A stretch of DNA of 60,669 nt from Candidatus Sumerlaeia bacterium. Its GTDB lineage: Bacteria; Sumerlaeota; Sumerlaeia; JADFCW01. Location of the stretch: assembly GCA_026415575.1 (NCBI GenBank), contig JAOAGV010000013.1, positions 1 through 60,669 on the forward strand, given 5' to 3'. The translations under genes and the position numbers were made by a program. The first letter of the stretch is position 1. Each line of letters begins with the position of its first letter. The notes beneath the pieces are model-generated. The model saw only the letters and a list, made by a program, of their open reading frames with translations. It made no database searches and had not been told where the DNA came from. Shown here piece by piece: positions 16,803 through 24,440 of the stretch.

Positions 16803-16901
16803 GCGCGTTTCCTCAAGCCGCTTTTTCGTTCCCCCAAGCGTCCGCAGGGGAATTGTCGCCGAAACCGCTCCTATGTTTCACTCCGCCGCATGTTCGTCGT
16901 T

Positions 16902-16922
16902 CCCGCTTCGGCGGGCGTTTTT
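16902..16922 (+). terminator. Rho-independent terminator-like hairpin
   Basis: CCCGC-TTCG-GCGGG, a 5-bp stem with a stable TTCG loop, is followed by CGTTTTT. It stands 50 bases before the phage protease gene on the plus strand, so it could end a lost upstream transcript or attenuate the cassette. Confidence 0.55.
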
Positions 16923-16965
16923 CCCGCCTGCTTGCGGAATTTCACCCCAATAAGGAGTCTGCCGA

Positions 16966-17880
16966 ATGAATACTCCGCTCGAAATTGAAGTTTTCCGCGC
17001 CGGCGACTACGGCTCCAAAGGCATTTACACGCCCGATGCCCTCCGGCAAATCGCCGACGACTACGATCCCGCCGCCCACGAAGCGCCCGTCACGCTCGAC
17101 CATCGCCAAGACGGCCCGGCTTTCGGCTGGGTCGAAAGCCTTCGCACCGGCGGCGACCGCCTGATCGCCCGCCTCAAAGACCTGCACGAATCGCTCCGCG
17201 AGTGGATTCAGCGCGGCGCCTACAAGAAACGCAGTATCGAATTGTATCGCGCCTTTCCCGCCACCGGCCGACCGTATCTGCGCGCCGTGTCATTCCTCGG
17301 CGCCTGTCCACCCGAGGTTAAGGGCCTTGCCGATCCCGTCTTTCGCGAAGACGACGGCGAACACGTCGTCGTCGAGTTTGAGGAACCGCCCGCCGCTTCG
17401 TCCGACCCGTCCGATCCGTCCAACTCCTTCGCGGCCATTGCCCAATTCTGCGAAACCGAACGCCTCGCGGGCCGCATCCTTCCCGCCTGGGAACGCGCCG
17501 GCCTTGCCGCCTTCATGCTCTCGCTTGACTCCGAGACGCCGCGCGTTGAGTCTGCCGACGGCCGCCGGCTCACCTCACTCGAATGGTTCAAGGAATTCCT
17601 CCGCGCCTTGCCGCCCCAAGTGCCCCTGCACGAAATCGCCCCAACCGCCGACAATGGGCACGACACTCCTGTCGTGCACAGAATTGGCAGTGGCACTGCC
17701 GCCGTCCCGCACATGATCGGCGGCGGCAACATTTTTGTCGCAGACCGTGTTCCCAAACCCACTGCCCGCGCGGCCATCCGCCCCGCTTCGCTGGCGCTCC
17801 ACGAACGCGCCCTCGCTTTCTGCCGCCAAAACCCGGCTGTCTCCTACGTCGAAGCGCTGCAAACAGTTTCCCGGTTCTGA
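16966..17880 (+). CDS. Mu I-like phage prohead protease/scaffold
   Basis: The product has 304 residues, preceded by AAGGAG. The N-terminal part matches Mu-like I proteins, in which a maturation protease is followed by a scaffold: TPDALRQIADDYDP near 22-35, APVTLDH near 40 and a serine/aspartate-rich middle. The domain processes phage proheads. The C-terminal scaffold region is proline-rich and holds a short 9-base repeat insert (SDPSDPSN near 146). It is the first of four adjacent head genes. No terminase, portal or tail gene is found nearby, so it belongs to a cassette and not a whole prophage. Confidence 0.78.
   Translation: MNTPLEIEVFRAGDYGSKGIYTPDALRQIADDYDPAAHEAPVTLDHRQDGPAFGWVESLRTGGDRLIARLKDLHESLREWIQRGAYKKRSIELYRAFPATGRPYLRAVSFLGACPPEVKGLADPVFREDDGEHVVVEFEEPPAASSDPSDPSNSFAAIAQFCETERLAGRILPAWERAGLAAFMLSLDSETPRVESADGRRLTSLEWFKEFLRALPPQVPLHEIAPTADNGHDTPVVHRIGSGTAAVPHMIGGGNIFVADRVPKPTARAAIRPASLALHERALAFCRQNPAVSYVEALQTVSRF
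17398..17430 (+). repeat. 9-base-period repeat inside the prohead protease gene
   Basis: TCC units recur every 9 bases and code for SSDPSDPSN in the linker between protease and scaffold. The host-type repeat inside a phage gene suggests long residence in this genome or a phage that evolves in hosts carrying it. Confidence 0.6.
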
Positions 17881-17925
17881 CCCATACGACTCGTCTGACT
17901 TGTCCGACCCGTCCGACTTTTTCAA
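17881..17925 (+). repeat. 9-base-period repeat between protease and decoration genes
   Basis: Units CTGACTTGTCC and GACCCGTCC repeat with 9-base spacing directly after the protease stop codon and before the AAAGGAGG of the next gene. Confidence 0.6.
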
Positions 17926-17948
17926 ACTCACTCGAAAGGAGGACTCCC

Positions 17949-18341
17949 ATGTCCCACTACATCCTCGACAAAGCCTACGCAGTCACCGACACGGGCGGTG
18001 TGCCCGCGTACCGCGTGGTGGTTTGCGGCACCAACGCCGGCGAATGTGCGCTGCCCGGCGCGGCCAACGCGGCGAAAATCCTCGGCGTCACGGTTCATGG
18101 CCAGTCGCTCAAAGGCCAGAACGTCGCCGTCCGAAAGGCCGGCATTGCCCGCGTGACCGCCGCCGGCGCCATTGCCCTTGGCGCCCCCGTCAACATCGCC
18201 GGCACCACCGGCAAGATCAAGGCGATCAGCGAAACCTCGGGCACCAAGATCAACTGTCTCGGTTTCGCGGAGACCGCCGCTTCCGCCGACGGCGACATCA
18301 TCGAGGTCTTCCTCGCCCTCCACGAACGCACCGCGCCGTAA
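17949..18341 (+). CDS. DUF2190-like capsid decoration protein
   Basis: The product has 130 residues. ATG 17949 follows AAAGGAGG. The sequence is Ala/Gly-rich with beta-structure motifs typical of DUF2190 proteins (recombinant/decoration proteins of Mu-like and lambdoid phages): a conserved GVTVHGQSLKGQNVAVRKAG-like core near 50, where the chain turns after the glycines, then AVNIAGTTGKIKA-like strands. These proteins bind the outside of capsids. It sits between protease and major capsid genes, as in Mu-like phages. Confidence 0.72.
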   Translation: MSHYILDKAYAVTDTGGVPAYRVVVCGTNAGECALPGAANAAKILGVTVHGQSLKGQNVAVRKAGIARVTAAGAIALGAPVNIAGTTGKIKAISETSGTKINCLGFAETAASADGDIIEVFLALHERTAP

Positions 18342-18437
18342 GTGCATAGGTCCTATCCTGTAGGTCCTATTGCGCGTATCGCCCAAAGCCATACCCGCTA
18401 CCGCAAAACCGATTTTCCCGGAAAGGATCCCACCCCC

Positions 18438-19379
18438 ATGCCTGAAGCGTCCCAAGTCCACATTGACGCCGCGCTGACCAACGTGTGCGCCGCCTACAGC
18501 AATCCCAATTTCATCGCCGACCTTGTCGCCCCGCCTGTCGCCGTGCGCAAACAGAGCGACCGCTACTTCATCTACGACCCCGACCGCGACCGCTTTCGCG
18601 CCTCCGACGACAAACGTGCCCCGGGCGCCGAGGCCAACGAAGTCAACTTCGCCCTCAGCACCGACAGCTACTACTGCGAGGATCACGCACTGGCCTCTGT
18701 CATTCCCGACGAGGAGCGCGAAAACGCCGACCCGCCCATTCAGCCCGAAATTGACCGCGTCGAGTTCCTTATGGAGAAAATGCTCCTCAACAAGGAGATT
18801 CTCCTCGCCGACCGCATCACCGCCGGCACGGACATTCCGGGCGAAACCCTCAGCGGCAACGCCCAGTGGAGCGACTACCAAAACAGCGATCCGGTCGCGG
18901 AGGTCGAAAATCACAAAGCCACCATCCAGGCCGCCGTCCAAGTCGCCCCAAACACCCTCGTCCTTGCCTATGATGTTTATACGAAGGTGCGGCTTCATCC
19001 CAAAGTCGTCGAGCGCAATCCGTCCCTGAAGATCGGCGCAGCCGACACGGGCGACCTCGAAAAGATGTTCGGCGTAGAGCGCGTTCTCGTCGCCCGCGCA
19101 CTCAAAAACGTCGCCGCGGCCGGCCAGACCGCCTCGATGCAATACGTCTGGGGCAAGAACGCCTTCCTTTGCTACATTCCGCCCCGACCGGCACCCAAGC
19201 GCGTGGCCTTTGCCTATTCGTTTGTCTGGACGCTGGCTCCCGGCAGCGTTGCCGGCCACGTCGTGGAAGTCTGGCGCGACAACGCCCGCAAAGCCGACAT
19301 GTTGCGCGTCCAGCGCTACTACGACCAGAAGGTCATTGCCCCCGGCGCCATTTATCTCTGGAAAGCTGCTGTCGCCTAG
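18438..19379 (+). CDS. Phage major capsid protein
   Basis: The product has 313 residues. The start 18438 has a GGAAAGG site upstream; an earlier in-frame start at 18342 has no ribosome site. An acidic/aromatic N-terminal arm (YFIYDPDRDRFR near 48-60) and an HK97-type alternation of helices and strands fit a Mu T-like or similar major capsid subunit. Its place right after the decoration gene and before a gp36-like gene supports this. It looks intact. Confidence 0.72.
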   Translation: MPEASQVHIDAALTNVCAAYSNPNFIADLVAPPVAVRKQSDRYFIYDPDRDRFRASDDKRAPGAEANEVNFALSTDSYYCEDHALASVIPDEERENADPPIQPEIDRVEFLMEKMLLNKEILLADRITAGTDIPGETLSGNAQWSDYQNSDPVAEVENHKATIQAAVQVAPNTLVLAYDVYTKVRLHPKVVERNPSLKIGAADTGDLEKMFGVERVLVARALKNVAAAGQTASMQYVWGKNAFLCYIPPRPAPKRVAFAYSFVWTLAPGSVAGHVVEVWRDNARKADMLRVQRYYDQKVIAPGAIYLWKAAVA

Positions 19380-19396
19380 AAAGACAAGACAGGGAA

Positions 19397-19479
19397 AAAG
19401 ACGGAATGGGCGCAGAGACTGACAAGGGGCCAAACGGAACCTCTCTGCCCGGCTCGTTCACCCCGTCCATTCCGTCCTT
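19397..19479. repeat. Fold-back repeat with 9-base-type ends
   Basis: GACGGAATGG (19400-19409) and CCATTCCGTC (19467-19476) are perfect inverted copies. A second inner pair (GCAGAGA, 19412-19418, with TCTCTGC, 19442-19448) makes a branched stem. It lies between the capsid gene and the gp36-like gene. Confidence 0.6.
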
Positions 19480-19502
19480 TCTTCCCCCGGAGGCTCTTTC
19501 CC

Positions 19503-19926
19503 ATGTATTGCACCCAAGCCGATCTCGAACAGCGCCTCGATCCGCAAGTCCTTCGTGCTCTGGCCGACGATGACCAAGATGGTCTGGCCGACACCGCCGT
19601 CATCGGGGCCGCTATTGCCGACGCCGGTGCGCTCATTGATGCACGTCTTCACGCACGCTACTCTGTTCCCTTCGATCCTGCGCCCGAAATCATCCGCGCC
19701 GTCGCCGCCGCCCTCGCCATCTATCTGCTCCTGACGCGCCGCCACGACTCCGCCCCCGCCGAGCACCGTCGCCGCTACGAAACCGCCCTCGCCCTGTCTC
19801 GAACAACTGGCCAGCGGCCGGGTCGCGCTCGACGCTGCGCAAGGCGACACATCCACCCACCCTCCCCGCTCCAGCCGCGCAGGCGATGAGCGCTGCTTTC
19901 CCGATGATTTGTTGGAGAATTTCTGA
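19503..19926 (+). pseudogene. Mu gp36-like (DUF1320) gene broken by a +1 frameshift
   Basis: ATG 19503 opens a gp36/DUF1320-type frame (MYCTQADLEQRLDPQVLRAL, then a VPFDPAPEIIRAVAAALA block). These small proteins connect head and tail. Near 19797 (CTCGCCCTGTCTCGAAC) the frame goes off into Arg-rich codons. One base earlier or later, a second frame gives LEQLASGRVALDAAQGDTST and ends DDLLENF before the stop at 19924, which fits the expected C-terminus. A single extra base in the T/C run explains this. It is either decay of the remnant, a sequencing error or, less likely, programmed frameshifting. Confidence 0.75.
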
Positions 19927-20006
19927 AACGGACGAATCCGAAAATGAAAGCCTCGCCCCGCCGGCTGGTCGTGCGCCAAAAACCTCTCCCGCCTCTTCTC
20001 CCGTCT

Positions 20007-21281
20007 CTACACGCCCGCCTTCCGACTTCTCACCATGTCCAAGAACGCCTCGATGCGCGTGGCCAGCCCGGCCGGGGCGGGGCTTTCATAATCGTCTTCA
20101 ATTTGAAGACAAGGCAGGCCAAGCCGACGGAAAAGACCTTCCAGCCGGTCGGCCTCCAGATCATATAAATAGCAACTCTTCAGACGGTGAATGACCGCGC
20201 CCTCGATCCGGAAGTCCCTTGTCTGGTTTTCCACACGCCAAAGATATTCTTCGTCGCTTCCAAAACATGGACATGTGCATGGCAGCAAATAGCGGTCGGC
20301 CAGCGCATCCAGCAAACCCGTCCGCGTCGTCTCGTCCACGCTCACCAGATCGCTGAACCCACGATAGCTCGAACACAACGCATCGGCAACAATCCGCCCG
20401 CCCAGCGATTCGATCAGGCGCGGCACCTGCCAGTGCGGCCAGATGATCGGCGCCCCAACCACAAGAATTCGCGGCCCCTTGGCCCCTCCGGCTCCTCCGT
20501 CCACCTTGTCCAACTTGTCCGCGCCATCCATTCCGTCCATCCCGATCCCCGCCAACAACGCCCCCGCCGCCTCAATCCACACCTCTATCGGAAGCGAATA
20601 GAACAAATTGAACACCCGCATAAGATCACTGCCCGACATCGGCGGCGGCGCCTGTTTCATTTGCTCGGTCAGGCGCCGGCCCAATGCCGTCGCCTGCTGA
20701 TATAGCGCGATGGAACGAAGCAGCGAAGCGCGCGTCGCGGGCGCGCCGGTTCGCCGGCCCAAATAGTCGGCCAAGGCCGCGATTTGCCGCCGCCAAGCCT
20801 GCCGCGCCTCCCATGAGGACTTGTCACGCGGCACATCGAGCACCAACGCGCCATCGCCCAGCCCCAGAAAATCACCATACCGCGCCTTCCAATCGCACGT
20901 TCCGGGAATGACAACCGCGACCAGCCGTTCGCCCACCTGCCTGCGAAGCGCACCCAGCCGGGCCGCCGCACCCTTGACCACCGGACACATCTGGCGCGGC
21001 GGCTCGGGCACACCCTCCGGCAGCGGTCCCGCCTCTCCCGCACACAACCGCACCGGCGTCGCCCCCGACGCATGGATTAACTCCAACGGCGCAAGATTGC
21101 ACACGACGGCAACCACCGAACGGCCGCTTTCGGCCACAGCCTCAGGCCAGTGCCCTTCGGCAATCTGCTCTGCCGCTTTTTCAAGGCATGGGATGCGTAT
21201 GGACACGCGGGCTATGCAGTTTTGATTTTGGATTGAAAAGCCTTCTTCCGCGATCGTTTTTTTCGCTCCGATCACGCGCAA
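20007..21281 (-). CDS. 2-hydroxyacyl-CoA dehydratase-like (HgdB/BcrC) protein, solitary
   Basis: The product has about 424 residues; the start is uncertain because the longest frame begins with TTG and a GTG at 21206 or 21275 is possible. The protein resembles the HgdB/BcrC/FldB family of [4Fe-4S] subunits: cysteine-bearing blocks are GTCDWKARYGD near 125 and CTCPCFGSDEEYLWR near 335. The family cleaves 2-hydroxyacyl-CoA or reduces aromatics, with an ATP-using activator. No activator or second subunit is present, so it may be an unpaired or DCCP-like member. A 9-base repeat insert (GMDGMDGADKLDKVDGG near 250) interrupts the middle. Confidence 0.72.
   Translation of the reverse strand: MRVIGAKKTIAEEGFSIQNQNCIARVSIRIPCLEKAAEQIAEGHWPEAVAESGRSVVAVVCNLAPLELIHASGATPVRLCAGEAGPLPEGVPEPPRQMCPVVKGAAARLGALRRQVGERLVAVVIPGTCDWKARYGDFLGLGDGALVLDVPRDKSSWEARQAWRRQIAALADYLGRRTGAPATRASLLRSIALYQQATALGRRLTEQMKQAPPPMSGSDLMRVFNLFYSLPIEVWIEAAGALLAGIGMDGMDGADKLDKVDGGAGGAKGPRILVVGAPIIWPHWQVPRLIESLGGRIVADALCSSYRGFSDLVSVDETTRTGLLDALADRYLLPCTCPCFGSDEEYLWRVENQTRDFRIEGAVIHRLKSCYLYDLEADRLEGLFRRLGLPCLQIEDDYESPAPAGLATRIEAFLDMVRSRKAGV
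20497..20543 (-). repeat. 9-base-period repeat inside the dehydratase-like gene
   Basis: Units TCCACCTTG, TCCAACTTG, TCCGCGCCA, TCCATTCCG and TCCATCCCG have a 9-base period and read as GMDGMDGADKLDKVDGG on the coding strand. The insert lies in the middle of an otherwise conserved domain, most likely on a surface loop. Confidence 0.7.
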
Positions 21282-21465
21282 GATAATTCAAATACGTAAT
21301 AGCGAGCCTTCCGACAGGATCCTTGAAAGCAGGGAAAAAGACAAAAAGTCTGACGGGATTTTCGGGATTGCCCCGATAAGCCAAAAAATCTCAAATCCTC
21401 AGAATCCTGTAAATCCTGTCAAAAAAACCCGCGAACCCTCTGCATCACTGTTGCAGAACGCCGAC

Positions 21466-22839
21466 TCACCAGCCGAAGATGCGGTCTCTCTCCTGTTTGT
21501 TCCACGCCAGCTTTTGATCGGGGGTCATGCGATCGAAGTCAGGCGAGCCGTCGGGCAGGCGCGGAATGTCTATGTCGGGCACGACCGGTTTGGCCGCAGC
21601 CGGTCGGGACGGGGGTGCAGGTATGGCAGCGGGAGCCGGTACTGCGCGTGGAACCGCTGATGCGGAAGCAGCGGGGGGCGTAGCGGAAGCCGCCGCGGGT
21701 TGCGGTGCCGGAGCGGTCGCCGCCTGACGCGGCGACATGAGGATGTCGGCATTGGCCGCAAACGTCGTCGCCGCGGGCTTGGTCGTTGCCGGCATCGAAA
21801 CCGTCGAACTGCCATAGGACATAATCGGCGTGGTCAACTGGCTGTCCTCTTCGAGTGTCCGATAGGGGCGGATTTTTAGTTCCTGCAACACCCCGTGATA
21901 TGCCTTGACGGCCTCTTCGGGCGAGATGACGCCGTCGGCGATCATTCGCAGGAACTTGATGAACGCCAGCTGGTTCTCGCTGTTGTTGATTTTGCGCCCG
22001 AACAGCGCCACGCGCGCGCCGTATTTCTGCGCCTCAGCCAAAAGCTTGAACGCATCATACGTCGTTCCCGACGCCCCGCCCAGAACCCCCGGAATCAGGT
22101 CGGGGTCATAGTGGACCAGCTCTTCCATCCACTTCGGCCCGTGATAGACCATTTTCAGGAACAGCGGCTTGGCGGCTTTGGTCACACCGGCCAGAGTCCG
22201 GGCGATCATATCGTTGATAAACGGCCCCACCATGTCGGGGTCAATCGCGCCGGGGACATTGGGGTCGAACACTTCAAGGAAGTAGCGGAACTTCTTGCGC
22301 TCGGCCTCGATCCGAAACTCCTTGAACGCCTGCAGGGTCGCGCGGTCCAACTCGGCGTCGTTGTTGAACGTAATGGAGTAGAGGCCGAGGTTGACGCCGC
22401 GGGCCGCCTCTTCGGGCGTGCATTCGAGCTTGGCACAAATCGCGTGATCGAGCGTCGGCGTGCGCCACGGGCGCGACGCCTGAATGGCATAGTTCGACCC
22501 CCGCGCAATATGGATGTCGGTGGTGTCGTTGGTGCGGCAGGCGGGCGTTACCGGCGAGTGGTCGAACAGCCGCTCCTCGTGCACGAGGATTTCGCTCGTG
22601 CTGGCGGTCATCAGGACAATATCCACTTCGGCCTGCCGAACCACGTCGCGGATGCACTGGCGGAACTCGGCCAGCGAGCGATACTTGACCTCGTCGCCAT
22701 AGTATTCCGGCGAGCGGCCCGGTGCCTTCATGCCGTAGGCAATGTCGGGGTCCTTGGCGTCGGCGAGAATGAAGGTGCGCGTGTTATAATTGGCACGAAT
22801 TTCAGCCAGTTTGCGGTCGAGTGATTTCTCAACGGCCAT
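21466..22839 (-). CDS. Aldolase-like TIM-barrel protein with Ala/Pro-rich tail
   Basis: The product has 457 residues. ATG 22839 has a GAGG site upstream; a longer frame begins in a weak context. Residues about 1-330 look like a class I aldolase-type TIM barrel of the DeoC/LacD kind: RIEAERKKFRYFLEVFDPN, FLKMVYHGPKWMEEL with a central Lys that could form a Schiff base (near 218-220), then GGASGTTYDAF. The exact family is not certain. After about residue 330 a long Ala/Pro-rich segment leads to a short conserved end (MTPDQKLAWNKQERDRIFG). Confidence 0.55.
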   Translation of the reverse strand: MAVEKSLDRKLAEIRANYNTRTFILADAKDPDIAYGMKAPGRSPEYYGDEVKYRSLAEFRQCIRDVVRQAEVDIVLMTASTSEILVHEERLFDHSPVTPACRTNDTTDIHIARGSNYAIQASRPWRTPTLDHAICAKLECTPEEAARGVNLGLYSITFNNDAELDRATLQAFKEFRIEAERKKFRYFLEVFDPNVPGAIDPDMVGPFINDMIARTLAGVTKAAKPLFLKMVYHGPKWMEELVHYDPDLIPGVLGGASGTTYDAFKLLAEAQKYGARVALFGRKINNSENQLAFIKFLRMIADGVISPEEAVKAYHGVLQELKIRPYRTLEEDSQLTTPIMSYGSSTVSMPATTKPAATTFAANADILMSPRQAATAPAPQPAAASATPPAASASAVPRAVPAPAAIPAPPSRPAAAKPVVPDIDIPRLPDGSPDFDRMTPDQKLAWNKQERDRIFGW

Positions 22840-23046
22840 CGAAGTTGCCTCGAAATAAGGTTTATGCCGCTGCGGCTTCCCATCGGCAGAAAACAAAACA
22901 CAGCAAGAGAACGGTATGGGCCGCAACCGTCGCTGTCAACGAAACTTCGCACCCGTCTTCAACTCCCGTGAAAAGTTCTTGCAGCTTCCGGGGAATCCGT
23001 GCGAACTCGAAATCCGTTCCGACGCCCCCGGCCGGAAAGGATTGCC

Positions 23047-24096
23047 ATGAACGAACCGCCCCGCCCACCCCTGTCGCTGAAAAAGAAAATCCTCTTTGCC
23101 CTCGCCCCGCTCTTGATCCTCCTTGCCGTCATTGAACTGGGCACGCGCTTCTGGTATTACCAAGTAAAATCCGGCTATCCCCTCGCCCTGCTGCATGTTT
23201 TCGACCGCGCCGCCAAAAAAGTCACCGACTTCCGCTTGAAAATCGCCCTGGGCAAGTTTCAGGCCGAACGCCCCGCCGACCCCGACAAACATTCCCGCGA
23301 CTTCTTCAATGCCGACTCGATGAAGGAAACGCGCGAGAAGTTCTTTGCCCGCTACGAAACCATCTTCCGCGACTTCCAACGCCTGTGTGCCGAGGCCGAT
23401 GCCCGGCTGGTCCTTCTCTACATCCCCTCGACCGACTTCAGCCGCAACACCTCGCGCACCTTTTTTTCCGCGCTGGCCGAAAAAACCCATACCCCGCTTC
23501 TCGATCTCACCGACACATTCGCCCGCTACAGCTCGACCACCGTCTATCTGCTCCCGCGCAACGCCCATCTCTCCCGCTTTGGCAATCAAATCGTGGCCGA
23601 TGAATTGCTCAAGTTTCTCGAACCGCATCTGGCCCACCGATCGAAAGTCACCTACAGCCGCCGTCCCCGCCGCCTCGGCGATCTGCGTCCCAATCACGAC
23701 GCCATCTGGCCGATTGATCCCGAAATGCCCTACCGCGTCGTGACCAACTCGCAGGGCCTGCGGCGCAACGGCGACCTGCAATTCCCCAAGCCCAAAGACA
23801 AGACCCGCATTTTGTGCATCGGCGATTCCTTCACGTTTGGCCCGTATCTGAACGGGCTCGATTGCTACCCACAGATAGCTGAATCGCGCGGCCGGAATGT
23901 CGAGGTCATCAACGCCGGCGTTTCCGGCTATACGGTGTGCGATGAATACTCCTACTTCGAGGAGCGCGGCCGGTTTGTCGAACCCGACATCGTTGTGCTT
24001 CAGGTGCTCGACAACGACCTGTATGGTTTCTTCCCCTATGTCATGCGCCAGTTCTGCCGCGGGGGAAAGTATTGCATCGGGCGCGGTCTGCAGTAG
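23047..24096 (+). CDS. Membrane-anchored SGNH hydrolase-like protein, circularly permuted
   Basis: The product has 349 residues. One N-terminal transmembrane helix (about 11-32) is followed by a region with the usual last part of an SGNH domain: ARLVLLYIPS near 118-127, LLDLTDTF near 150 and NAHLSRFGNQIVADELLKFL near 172, where H is the expected catalytic His. After a linker come the usual first parts: GDSFTFG (block I, near 259), INAGVSGY (block II, near 288) and LDNDLYG (block III, near 322). All four blocks are thus present once but in swapped order. The Asp before the His is replaced by Asn (NAH). SGNH proteins with this start are often acyl-transferases or esterases acting on glycans. 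Confidence 0.7.
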   Translation: MNEPPRPPLSLKKKILFALAPLLILLAVIELGTRFWYYQVKSGYPLALLHVFDRAAKKVTDFRLKIALGKFQAERPADPDKHSRDFFNADSMKETREKFFARYETIFRDFQRLCAEADARLVLLYIPSTDFSRNTSRTFFSALAEKTHTPLLDLTDTFARYSSTTVYLLPRNAHLSRFGNQIVADELLKFLEPHLAHRSKVTYSRRPRRLGDLRPNHDAIWPIDPEMPYRVVTNSQGLRRNGDLQFPKPKDKTRILCIGDSFTFGPYLNGLDCYPQIAESRGRNVEVINAGVSGYTVCDEYSYFEERGRFVEPDIVVLQVLDNDLYGFFPYVMRQFCRGGKYCIGRGLQ

Positions 24097-24440
24097 CTAA
24101 AACGGATTCCGAAGCCAGCCTTTGCATTCGATTCTCGTTTTCTCGGTCTGAAATCGTGGATTTAGGATTCTGCCTGTTGCATTAAAGAATCCCGCAAGTC
24201 GTTTTTCAAACTCCGGATGGCAGCATCTCGGAACAGCCCGCGTCGTTCGACGTGGGGAAAAAGTGTCACCATTCCTCCCGCAAGCTCCCACTGGGGCTTT
24301 CAGCGCGTTAAATGCATACGGCGCTCATCCCACGTTGGGGCGATATTTCGCAACGCACCCGCGGCCCGGCTCTGCGGCGCCTCAGGCAAAATTGTTTGCC
24401 AGCTTGCAATTTGCCCCCATGCGGAGCAAAAACTCCGGCC
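24097..24440. other. Intergenic region without a visible gene
   Basis: About 344 bases between the SGNH gene and the large unknown gene. Open frames here lack ribosome sites and family signals. Nothing regulatory could be placed with confidence; a promoter for the 24441 gene is expected. Confidence 0.45.

Larger units (their letters stand above)
16668..16965. other. Divergent intergenic region before the phage cassette
   Basis: It holds the promoter region of the malectin lipoprotein, a 9-base-period repeat (16773-16802) and a terminator-like hairpin (16902-16922). No gene is seen. It is the left edge of the phage-derived block, but no attachment-site repeat is evident. Confidence 0.5.

Noticed and set aside
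17928-19433. A 501-codon open frame opposite the phage capsid genes
   Set aside because: Antisense to two recognised phage genes; Gly/Val-rich composition is the mirror of their codons.
19944-20168. A 74-codon frame after the gp36-like gene
   Set aside because: It has weak signals and overlaps the 3' end of the dehydratase-like gene on the other strand.
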